Source: Apostichopus japonicus (Eukaryota > Echinodermata > Holothuroidea > Aspidochirotida > Stichopodidae). From it: a stretch of DNA of 64,000 bases. Position numbers and translations under genes: made by a program. Of the stretch, positions 46,401 to 55,835 are shown piece by piece; the stretch's first letter is position 1, and each line of letters opens with the position of its first letter. The notes beneath the pieces were generated by a model. That model did no database searches. It was not told the DNA's origin and worked only from the letters and a program-made list of their open reading frames with translations. Location: positions 4,921,001-4,985,000 of the forward strand of contig NC_092568.1 of the NCBI RefSeq assembly GCF_037975245.1, written 5' to 3'.

Positions 46401-49400
46401 AGTATGTATCACTTGAAAGCCTCCTTACTGACTGTTTCTAGTACTTGTGACTTGTAAACCTCCAAACTGGGACATGTGATGTCTCAGAACCTTACAAAGC
46501 TGTGACAAGGTAATACATTAATAGTCTGACTGATTTCACACTGATGATATAAGACCTCTCGAGTATGTATCACTTGAAAGCCTCCTCACTGACTGTTTCT
46601 AGTACTTGTGACTTGTAAACCTCCAAACTGGGACATGTGATGTCTCAGAACTTTACATAGCTGTGACAAGGTAATATATTAATAGTCTGACTGATTTCAC
46701 ACTGATGATATAAGACCTCTCGAGTATGTATCGCTTGAAAGCCTCCTTACTGACTGTTTCTAGTACTTGTGACTTGTAAACCTCCAAACTGGGACATGTG
46801 GTGTCTCAGAACTTAACATACCTGTGACAAGGTAACACATTAATAGTCTGACTGATTTCACACTGATGATATAAATAAGACCTCTTAAGCATGTATGCTT
46901 GAAAGCATCCTTACTCATGCTTTCTAGTTCTTGTCGGTTTTAAACATCCAAACGAGGACATGTGATGTGTCAGACCTTTACATAGGTAAAATATCTTTAT
47001 TAATATTCCTTTGGACTACACACTGACCATACTAATAGGAGTTCCCAAACAGCCATCTCTAGAAAACTGATTTAAGTTGCTCTTGCCCTTCATCATCATA
47101 ACAACAATAAAAGCTTGCTGATTCATTTTCTTGCATCAATCCAACCTAAATTGTGCTGCACATGACCTTAGTAAACACATGTCAGTCTTGGACTGATCAG
47201 AACATGTCATGTCATTTTTAGCATGCCTGTGAAGATGCATATCATAACTCAGAAGTACCAATTTATCCCCCCCTCCCTCCCCCCCTCCCAAAAAAAAAAA
47301 AAAAAAATTATCAGATTATATCAATTTTATTTAAACTATTAGTTAACTTAATTTATATATTGCATAAGTTTCCATTTATGTATTTTTACTTTCTTATAGT
47401 TTATATTGAATGTGTTTCATTCCAACCTAACTTTACCTTACACTAAAATTTCAAGAAACATGCATTAACCTCAGACTGAGAGAAGTGATATCATTCGGGT
47501 AAAAATGCCCCAAATTTGTAATTTTGTTATAAATTACTAGTTTACCTAAAGAAAGGCATCAAAATTTATGTGCCTTTAAAACTATAAGTTATGTTGATTT
47601 ATGTATTGCTTACTTCTTTTTTTTTATAATATGTAGTGGTTTATTGTTGTTTTTCTTTAAATTTCCAGTACCGGTTGAGAACATGGCAACCATTAATAAC
47701 AGTGCAATAGTAATTGAAGGTGTAAGCAGAAGTAGGAATGCTCTCCTGAATGGAGACACTAAGAGCTACGACTGGGACTCTGGCTACACCTGTCATCAGC
47801 TCGGGAGCGGTTCAATAGTGGTGCAGCTCAGCCAGCCATACGTCGTCAGTTCCATGCGGTATGTCCTCCACCTGTTCCCCCAACCCTCCATCCCCCCCCC
47901 TCCCAACCCTCCAATGATTTAAGTGCTTCAGTATTGGCCCCAAATTTCACTAAAAATTACTCAAATGTATCTCCATTATCTTCTTTGATACTCAGACAAC
48001 CCCAACCTCCCATCCCCCAAACCCATGCCAGTAGTACTAAATTACATAATAAAATGACTTAGTGTGGCAAGCATACATGAGTGACCATTTTCTGTTACAC
48101 TCTGTATAGTTATGGTCAGTATTTGGTGACTAATAAACAGTTACGTGTTGTGTGGGTTGTGTGATGGCTGTTCTTCTAAAGATATATGCTGATCAATCAT
48201 AACTCGTTGTAAGTTTCAACTGCTAGTTGACCAAAATCATTTACATGACCATGACTCTTGAAGCATTGGAAATGGTGCTAGTAAGCTTTCCAACATGTGT
48301 CCATTTTCTTTCATTTAAGTTTTGAATTTAGGTAGGCTTGTCTACACTAGGAACTTTCATTTTGTTGTTTCACTTTTCCAAATAGTAAATGTTTCCACCA
48401 GAGCTGGTGCATGCAATTTATAGTTAAGCTGTTTGGAAATGTCGGACTAGTTTTAGAAAAGTCCCTAAAACCTCACCCAACTTCATACGGTCCCTCTCTT
48501 CATCTGCCTCACAATATTCATGGGTTTGACACAAGCCAGGTGAATTTTCTTTTTTGTGGGGTGGGGGTGGTTATGGTACTAGTGCACCTGTCTTTTAGCT
48601 GTTCAAGCTATTGCTTCAGAATTGTGATGTTACAAGCTATACCCAGTATGCAGAAGTTTCTATTAACTAACAGAGTAGATGCCATATTAATCTAACATTC
48701 AATCAACTTTGTGAGTTCCGCCTCCAAAATTTCTGGCATTTATCACCACATAGAATTTCTTTAAGATTATTTAAGATATGCTACAAGTGCACATTTCTTT
48801 TCTTTTTGTTTTCTTGTGTATTCAAATCACTATAATGGAATTGCAATGCTAGAAGCTACATTTATTACATTGAAGTCTTCAGTGACCAATTAAACGCCAG
48901 TGCAGAGTAGTTTGAAATAATCCCTAACCTTCACCTAAAATTCCTGAATTTCCTCTTTTCCATCTGCCTTAAAAGAAATTGGGGGTTTGTCGCAGCTTAG
49001 GTGCTTGTTTCCTTAAGATTGTCTCAAGATATTCATCTAGTGGCCTCATGTTTCTTTCTTACGCTCAGACTGTTACTTTGGGACTGTGATGCCAGAACGT
49101 ACAGTTACTACGTTGAGGTTTCTACCAACCAACAGAACTGGTGTAAAGTAGCTGATAAAACCAAGGACCAATGCCGGTTAGTAATCACTGATCTTTGAAG
49201 TAGTGCCTGGATAGAAGAAGGTGGGGGTGTTTCAAAGTAAAACACATGTCTTTGTGGAATAAGTATCCTCAGAATATAAGAACTCTTGACCATACACAAG
49301 TTTACTACACAGATGTTTGGAACAAAAGTATGTTTCAAAACATGGTCAAGAATTGTCTGGTTGGGTGGTGGAATTTATTTGATATTTTCAAGACATTTAA

Positions 49401-52400
49401 GAACTTCCATCAGAGGCTTGCTATTTTTAAGTTTTCAGGTCCCTCTTGATGTTCGAAGCAGGTAAGTATATCCTAAACACATGGTCAGTTTTATGTGTTA
49501 TTATTGATAGGTTGTTTATTGTTGTGGTCTCTACTGGGAGAATTTGGGTAATTCTTTTTAATGAAGCACTTGGTGAGCTTTGCTAACAAGGTACTCCATA
49601 CTGAGTAGGTTGGAGTATTAAATACATTATTGCTTTCATGTTCCTTGAAGCAACATAAATAGAGAAGCAAACTGAATGACCATCATTGTGACAGAGATGC
49701 CTGTGATGGACAACTTAGTCAAACAGCTGACAAAGAAGCTGATTTTGTTTGGAAAATATCGTAATTTTAATAACAAGTTAAAGACTTGAGTAAATCTAAA
49801 TATGACATCATTAGAACCATTGTGCTTGCATTTTTGAAATTTTTCTTTAATTATTGCATTTTTCATTAACTGTGGGTTTGCCAATGCTGATTCTAATAAA
49901 TATAATATAGGAAGTCTCCAATATGATCCTAAATATTGGCTTTACTTTTCATTCACACTGTTTACTGTCACCTTAAAATCTGGAAAAAAAAAAGCAATGG
50001 AAATAAACAGTTTGACATTATGACAACACTGTTTGACAAAATGTCAGCGTGCTCACAAAAACTTTTATTCCATGATTTCTTCTAAACAAAACCAGATTTT
50101 TGTTCTTTTGACCCAACAGATCTTGGCAGACGTTACATTTTGAACCAAGGCCAGTGACTTTCATTCGTATTGTTGGAACTCGAAACACAGCCAATGAGGT
50201 GAATACATAGGGGATGAAGTAAATTACATGTTATAGTTTGTTGTATCTGAAGTAGTTTCCTTAGGATGGTTTGTCAAACCCGGAGACTAGATCCTTCACT
50301 GTTATTAAAAGTCAAATCTAACCCACAACTTCCATAATAAAATACACAACAGTATCGCTTTAATAAGGTTTGTACCAATTTTCTACCCATCTACTGTTGA
50401 GTAATGCACCATAATGTGTCTCATTCCTTGTTGTGCCAATGTTGTGATGTATAAAAGTACCAAGATTATTTTATAGATCATTTCTTAGAATTGAATTCCA
50501 TGACAGCACTAATCTATACCAAAACATAAAACAAGTACACAAGTAGAAGGAATGAAGCTAGAATTGGAAATTAATGTTTGGAACCTAACCATCTGGCGGG
50601 CAGACACCAATTCTGAGGAGAGAGAAAGTTTGCCTTGCGGTGTGTCATTCAGATTGCTTTGCCACTTTCAAGTTTATTTCCAAAATAAATGTGATATTTT
50701 TTTACAAAATATCAAGTCACTGTAATGTTCATATTTTCCTTAACCGTTAGCCACTGGGAGGTTCGTGTAGCGCATTATTCTAAAAACCCAAGATTATCTG
50801 ACTGTATTCAACCCACCTTTGAGAGAATCCAAATACACTTTATTACTCGAGAGAAGGAAATCATTGGTGGTTTCAGTTTATTCAGCAGATCTTTGTTATT
50901 GTTGTAATATCCTAGGAAATCAGTTCAACGTATTGCTCAACTTATTGCTCAAGAATGTGCAATGACAAGAACATTTGAGTAAGATCGAAAACTGTCAGTT
51001 AAAGTGAAAGTATGTGCTAATGTACTTCCCCTATTTATGACATCAAGTCATAAATCCTGTCTTACAATAAATACTTCCAAATTGTAATCTTGCCTGAGCT
51101 GTGCAGAATTGAGTTGATGGTAAAATTACTGACTTGGTAATTACTTATATTGGGTTAACAACCTAAGATCAGAAATGCCCCAAGTTTCATCAAGCTTCAT
51201 TACAGAGTACTTTATTTGAATTTCCATCAAACTCTCCTGCAGAGACAAAAGAATAAAACTAATTATTACAGTGTTTGATATTAAATTCATTACTCGTTGA
51301 AGTGCGGGTTTGCAGTGTTGCACTGTGTACATCTTACACATTCGAATCTCTCTTTTTCTTTTTGTTAATGCTGACATAATGCTAATGAGAGCGAAAGTGG
51401 GGCTTGCAAAACAAGGCCGTTTATTATAACAGTTTGAGTGTCTTTTATGCAATATCATTTTTGTCAATGTTAGTTTTGTTTCACGATCAAAGGGAGTCAA
51501 CTTTTTACTTTGATTAATAATTGTAAAGATATTTTTATATCAGGTCTTGAGTTAAAGTAAGAGTATTCAGTAGGATGACACCGTGCATTGTTCAGAGAAT
51601 GAGAGATGCGGTGATGAAGAACAGCCGATCAAGTTTGGTATAAAATAGCGTTTTGAACATCGGTTTGTGATATTATTGATCCCTTGTAGTTCATTCTTAG
51701 AAGCAATTTTATGATGATCATATGTCAAAGTGTGTTTATCAAGTATGTCAAAATATGTCTGTCAAAATTTGTCTGACAATTTCAGACTTTGTTACGTATG
51801 AATTAGGGTCCAGTTTATCTTTAGTACCCTTCCCAAGAGCAGTCTAACCAATTTTCAAATGACTTTTTGTGAAAAGCTAATCTGACAATCAATATACCTG
51901 CTTCCAAAGCAATAGTAATGTGAAGAAGGCAAGTATCTTTCTTAGTTTCAAATTGAGCTGACCATTTTGAAAATTTCAGTTCTGTTTTTCCTTTTCTTAT
52001 TTTGCTTGTGATGACTGCTGATATGAGCAATTGTCTTAGGTACAGACATTGTTAGAATCAATACGGCTATTTAATAGAACAACTACATGAATTACCGACA
52101 AATTGACTGGGAAATTTTAGACAATGGAAAAGAGCAAAGAGAGGCCAATTAATTGCTTAGTAGTCAAAGAGAGGCTAATTAATTGTTTAGTAGTCAAGGT
52201 TCATTTCTTGACAAAGTTTAGGTGAGTGTCGTAGTTGGACCAGGTGTTGCAATACTTCTGTTAAACTTACTAAGAATGAATTTTTTTTTAAAGTGTCCTT
52301 GTTTTGGATTTGATATGCTAATATTGTTATCAAACTTCATTGTTTTCACACATTAAATTTCTCTGTCTCTATTACAGGTTTTTCACTGTGTACACTTTGA

Positions 52401-52527
52401 ATGTCCCGCCAATCCAACAGACCCACCGCAGAGCAAGCATTCCGACCCTGACACCGGTGATGCTCTCCCCTCACCCACACCACCCATAACATTAAATTTT
52501 CCTCCCAGCACTGGCCAGAGAAACTGA
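37250..52527 (+). CDS. BTBD9: BTB/POZ domain-containing protein 9, complete coding region in ten exons
   Basis: Ten exons: 37250-37434, 38244-38610, 39441-39705, 42191-42413, 44563-44682, 45339-45454, 47669-47858, 49069-49176, 50120-50198, 52378-52527. They total 1803 bases, giving 600 residues plus TGA; human BTBD9 is about 612. All introns are GT-AG and the phases (2,0,1,2,2,1,2,2,0) are consistent. Domains: BTB (about residues 25-130, YSNITLIVEGRHFHAHKDIL), BACK (about 135-240), then two discoidin-like F5/8C domains (about 270-415 and 430-560) marked by ALLDGDSINYDLDRGFTRH and ALLNGDTKSYDWDSGYTCH, and LLLWDRD and LLLWDCD. BTBD9 is a likely Cullin-3 substrate adaptor, linked in vertebrates and flies to sleep, dopamine and iron regulation. 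The ATG is the first in its exon and fits the family start. The gene appears intact. Confidence 0.97.
38244..38610 (+). CDS. BTBD9: BTBD9 coding exon 2: rest of BTB and start of BACK
   Basis: Acceptor TTTCTAACAG, donor GAG|GTAAGT. Conserved blocks are ALLFGGLRES, LLKYIYMGRV, LAHQYGFAELE, NVCLIYDVATLYSL and SEGFLSLSE. Confidence 0.96.
39441..39705 (+). CDS. BTBD9: BTBD9 coding exon 3: BACK domain
   Basis: Acceptor ATCTAATAG, donor TTAA|GTAAGT. Conserved blocks are VISRDSFYASEVQIF, AIRLPLMNYDELLKVVRPS, AILDAIEEK and DLNYRGVL. Confidence 0.96.
41393..41980 (+). repeat. 53-bp minisatellite, about 11 copies, in BTBD9 intron 3
   Basis: GGGCTGTAGAGGTCAC recurs eleven times at about 53-base spacing from about 41420 to 41950. 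Each unit includes ACTGTATGGGGATC.CCA and TTCAGGTCATTAG or TTCAGGTCGTT variants. Confidence 0.95.
42191..42413 (+). CDS. BTBD9: BTBD9 coding exon 4: first discoidin-like domain, part 1
   Basis: Acceptor TTCATTCAG, donor AACAG|GTATGT. Conserved blocks are IPDENVGTVKYKAKVMKGEM, ALLDGDSINYDLDRGFTRH and LLLWDRDNR. Confidence 0.96.
42414..44562 (+). other. BTBD9 intron 4
   Basis: 2.1 kb intron with no recognised element; a CCCCCACCCCCACCCC tract lies near 42706-42720. Confidence 0.5.
44563..44682 (+). CDS. BTBD9: BTBD9 coding exon 5: first discoidin-like domain, part 2
   Basis: Acceptor CCACTCTAG, donor TGCAA|GTAAGA. Reads SYSYYIEASVDEKDWVKVVD, then HRTYLCRSWQNLHFQPRVCK. Confidence 0.96.
45339..45454 (+). 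CDS. BTBD9: BTBD9 coding exon 6: end of first discoidin-like domain
   Basis: Acceptor TTCCTCAG, donor ATAA|GTACGT. Reads FIRIVGTFNSTNKVFHLVSF, then ECCFTTKHFELDRDTGLI. Confidence 0.95.
46260..46985 (+). repeat. 161-bp tandem repeat, about 4.5 copies, in BTBD9 intron 6
   Basis: The CTCCTTACTG word starts units at 46260, 46421, 46582 and 46743 (exactly 161 bases apart). A diverged fifth unit begins near 46906. Units share CTAGTACTTGTGACTTGTAA and GACCTCTCGAGTATGTATC. Confidence 0.95.
47669..47858 (+). CDS. BTBD9: BTBD9 coding exon 7: second discoidin-like domain, part 1
   Basis: Acceptor AATTTCCAG, donor ATGCG|GTATGT. Conserved blocks are PVENMATI, VIEGVSRSRNALLNGDTKSY and DWDSGYTCHQLGSGSIVVQL. 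Confidence 0.96.
48608..48905 (+). pseudogene. Two decayed duplicate copies of BTBD9 exon 8
   Basis: Copy 1 (from 48608) translates LLLQNCDVTSYTQYAEVSIN then a stop. Copy 2 (from 48830) translates L, stop, WNCNARSYIYYIEVFSDQ. Both align with LLLWDCDARTYSYYVEVSTN of the real exon at 49069. Flanking intron sequence (CATCTGCC, GGGTTTG.C.CA) is duplicated too, with offsets of 222 and 240 bases. Confidence 0.8.
49069..49176 (+). CDS. BTBD9: BTBD9 coding exon 8: second discoidin-like domain, part 2
   Basis: Acceptor TACGCTCAG, donor TGCCG|GTTAGT. Reads LLLWDCDARTYSYYVEVSTN, then QQNWCKVADKTKDQC. Two decayed copies of this exon lie upstream in the same intron. Confidence 0.95.
50120..50198 (+). CDS. 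BTBD9: BTBD9 coding exon 9: end of second discoidin-like domain
   Basis: Acceptor GACCCAACAG, donor GAG|GTGAAT. Reads SWQTLHFEPRPVTFIRIVGT and RNTANE. Confidence 0.95.
50199..52377 (+). other. BTBD9 intron 9
   Basis: 2.2 kb intron. A short local duplication AAAGAGAGGC.AATTAATTG.TTAGTAGTCAA occurs at about 52136-52197. Nothing else is recognised. Confidence 0.5.
52378..52527 (+). CDS. BTBD9: BTBD9 coding exon 10: C-terminal tail and stop
   Basis: Acceptor TCTATTACAG. Reads VFHCVHFECPANPTDPPQS, then a Pro/Ser-rich, probably disordered tail ending QRN and TGA at 52525-52527. The VFHCVHFECP block is strongly conserved; the tail is variable between species. Confidence 0.94.
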   Translation, partial: VFHCVHFECPANPTDPPQSKHSDPDTGDALPSPTPPITLNFPPSTGQRN

Positions 52528-52539
52528 TTCAACCGGGTG

Positions 52540-52780
52540 TCGAACCGGCACGAATGTAAAGCAAAGAGAGGCAGCCCATGAAACAAGATAAGGTGAAGAT
52601 CATCCTTTCTTTAGTACCCATTAATTACCAGTTACAAGATCACGCCAAGATCATCCTTTCTATGGTACCCATTAATTACAGTCGATCTGGCACGGATGTA
52701 AAGCAACGAGATACAGACCATGAAACAAGATCAGGTGAAGATCATCCTTTCTAAAGTACCCATTAATTACCAGTTACGAC
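52540..52780 (+). repeat. Short direct repeats just after the BTBD9 stop codon
   Basis: AAGATCATCCTTTCT followed by TA.TGGTACCCATTAATTAC-like sequence occurs three times (about 52597, 52647 and 52737). The longer ATGAAACAAGATNAGGTGAAG block and GCACGAATGTAAAGCAA also recur. It is in the presumed 3' UTR. Confidence 0.8.
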
Positions 52781-53646
52781 CATCAGGTATGCTCTTGGAC
52801 CCGGGAGTAAACTTTAATTTATCACCCGAAGGTTTCTTACTCAGTTTGAATGAAATCAATTTAGTCTGTTGATGGACTCGCACCAAGTCCTGTCTGTTTA
52901 ATTGCATGAATTTATTTGGGTTGTTATATTAGATTTCATATTGATTCCAAAAAGTAGAATAACTTTTGAAACATCTGAGAGACTGTTTCTGAGTGCTCAA
53001 TGTTTTCCACACTGTAGGTTGTGACATTTCTTTGTTACATTTGTGAATGGAAATGAACCTAAAAATGTGATTATCATTGTTGATTGTGTGAAAAGTACAT
53101 GCAAAGTTGGCTTCACTACTCATATTAGCTGAATACAACACTTATCTTGCTGTTCAGTTCATAGATGTCACCCTTGCTTAGTTGAAATCAGGTTATCTAA
53201 GTCAAACATGGTCTTTTCAAGGCCTGCATGTTCAAAAAATTAAATGGGATGTGATATATTGGTATATTTTCACAAATTTTACATAATTCTTTATATTTAA
53301 TAAGAATTAAATCTCGTAAATCCTCCTTGAAAGTACAGAAAGTTTTAACTGAGCGGTTGATGATTTGTAAGTTAAAAATTCTGCAGAAAACACCTCATGG
53401 GTTTGATTTTTTGTTTCAAACATTTTGTTATATAATTTCTGATGAGCAAATCACAGTTTTGGATTTATGTCAGAGAGCTTTTTCAGTCTTGATATTGTGG
53501 TTCACTTTTCTTGTTCATTCTCAAAGGTGACTTGTAAAACAGAAGCTGTTGACTCTTTTTCCCTACCTTTCTTTGCTATGTTATTTTACTCTGCCAAGTA
53601 AATATGCTAACCTGGCATTTGGTGGTTTGTGTGAAGGTCATAGACA

Positions 53647-53694
53647 CCCAACCCCCTCCCAACCCCCTCCCAACCCCCTCCCAACCCCCTCCCC
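53647..53694 (-). repeat. 12-bp C-rich array with G-quadruplex potential
   Basis: Four tandem copies of AACCCCCTCCC; the minus strand is a series of GGGAGGGGG blocks. Confidence 0.9.
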
Positions 53695-54304
53695 TACTTG
53701 AGTGAGTATTATATCTGTGTCCATCTTTCTAACAATACTCCAGAAACTTGGGTACTACTTACTGAATTTCAAAATCAAATTTGCCGCTTCCTTGTTCTAA
53801 TATTTTAAAATATTAAATATTATGTCAGCTGCAGGACTCTACTCGCCATGATGAACATTGTTGCAGCGCCTGCCCATTCCTTCTCACATTGTCTTTTTGC
53901 GTGCCAATTTTTTTATCGTTCTCCCGGTATCCTTAATCACCTTTACTGCTCAAATTAAATTGTTAGGTTTATAGTTTGTTATCATTTCTGTATTATTCAG
54001 CAGATTAAAACCTGGCCGTGATCAACAACTCTTTAACAAATAAAAGAGTGTTCATGTCCAGGGTATTCCAAGGGGTCTGTCCGCCCTTTGACCTTTAGCA
54101 ACAAAATATCACATGATTAAGGCTGCAGACTAGTAAACCCAGTCTCCATTTCAAAGAGCTTGATGTATTGACAGGAGGTACTGTGTGGTGAAAATTGTTT
54201 CATACTTGTGTGACGTTCGCTGGCAGAAAGCTATAACTGAAGGCGTATGTACGTTAAATGAACAAGAACAGAACAAGAATGAAATTAGGTACAACACAGT
54301 ATGC

Positions 54305-54346
54305 GTGTGTGTGTGTGTGTGTGCATGTGTGTATGGGTATATGTAT
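54305..54346. repeat. (TG)n-rich microsatellite
   Basis: GTGTGTGTGT run with GTATATGTATATG tail. Overlapping open frames are translations of this repeat. Confidence 0.85.
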
Positions 54347-54601
54347 ATGTATAGACCTCCACGGGCTGTACTCGACTTCTTCTTTATTTCGTTTAGTATC
54401 CTACACTAGTGCACAGTCGACTGCACATGTCCGGCTTTTTGCTATTGCACGGGAATGTCCAGCATTTCTTTGATGTAGAATATGGCAGACTTCTAGATAT
54501 TGTGAAAGTATGATATCTGTTAAACTACAATGGAAAATTAGATATATATGAAGTAATTATTAGATGCATTTCTAAATAGGTTTACCTCAGTGCCTTCAGA
54601 C

Positions 54602-54633
54602 CATGGAAGTATTAACCTGACCATACTTCCATG
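54602..54633. repeat. Small hairpin, CCATGGA type
   Basis: Arms CATGGAAGTAT and ATACTTCCATG (11 bp, perfect) with a 10-base loop. It resembles the hairpin at 29027-29062. Confidence 0.65.
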
Positions 54634-55509
54634 TTCCAACTAGTTAGAGACCTAAAAATCTCCTAGGGACTGCTGCCGGTAAATGCTCAGCGTTATAAAT
54701 TCCTCTCATCAATTTAACAATAGCATGTTCCTCCTTTCTGTATGGGGGTTTTAGTGTTCCTAAAGTCAGAATCAGTGATGACTGAAATTGATGGATACTA
54801 GGTGCACATGTTATAGCTTGATTCTTGTTTGGAACGGAATACTTTAGCTCTGCTTTAGTAATGTGACAAAATAACTGTGGTAAATTATGAGGTATGCTCA
54901 GTCTAATACCTTGTGTATTTAAAGTTTCTGTTACGATCCAGTACATTAATTGTGAGCATTAATAATTGTGATTAATAACTATTGAGAAAGAACCACCCCA
55001 CCTCCCTTCCCTCAGCATCACCGCCCTTCTCAATGTTCACATGAACGAGACTTTTACCAAGCATGTCAGGATTTGAACAACAACACATGCATGTTGGTCT
55101 TGTATTATTTAAACTATTATTTTAAGTTAAAAGTCAAAGTAGAAGGTTTACAGTATTTTATCAAGACACCTTCTGTCAGGACTTTACAATGTCAGTTAAC
55201 CTCTGGGAATTAGCAGCTTGTCATAAGCGCATGTCCATTGGCTTTCCATTGACCACAACACTAATTTTAAGACAATCCAACTGTTGTCGTCTTTTCACCT
55301 GAGTTGCAATATTTCATCGAAAGGACAACCGATGCTACTCTTATAAATGGCTGCCCCAGATTTTTGCTTTCTCAATCCCAGAAAGCAAGTACTATTCTAA
55401 ATGAACAACATGTTAGTACATTGCTGGTTATTATATCATTTTCAGTGCATTGCTGTATGAACATCATTTCCAGTGCATTGCTGTCTGAATATCATGTTCA
55501 TTACATTAC

Positions 55510-55835
55510 TGTCTGTCTGTGTGCGTGTGTTTGTATGTGCGTGTATGGGTGCGTCTTTGTATGTGTGTATGTATATATTCAAGTTTGTATCTGTGTGTAG
55601 AACATTGGTGCCCAGTATACAGTAGTTCGCGTCCATTATGAGAATCTTCCCTTAGTCTGCCGGATTGAATGGCGGTACGGTGTGTATGTATGTGTGTTTG
55701 TGCATGTATGGGTGCGTTTTTGTATATGTGTATGTATATATTCATGTTTGTATCTGTCTGTAGTTCATTAGTGCCCAGTATACAATAGTTCACGTCTCAT
55801 CATGAGAAACTTTCATTTGTCGAATTGAACGGTGG
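55510..55835 (+). repeat. Tandem duplication, about 165 bp, with GT microsatellite core
   Basis: CAGTATACAGTAGTTCGCG (55613) and CAGTATACAATAGTTCACG (55778) mark two units. Each unit also has GTATGGGTGCGT.TTTGTAT and TATATTCA.GTTTGTATCTG. Confidence 0.85.

Noticed and set aside
48608-48905. Mutually exclusive alternative exons of BTBD9
   Set aside because: Both copies have in-frame stops and eroded splice sites, so they are relics.
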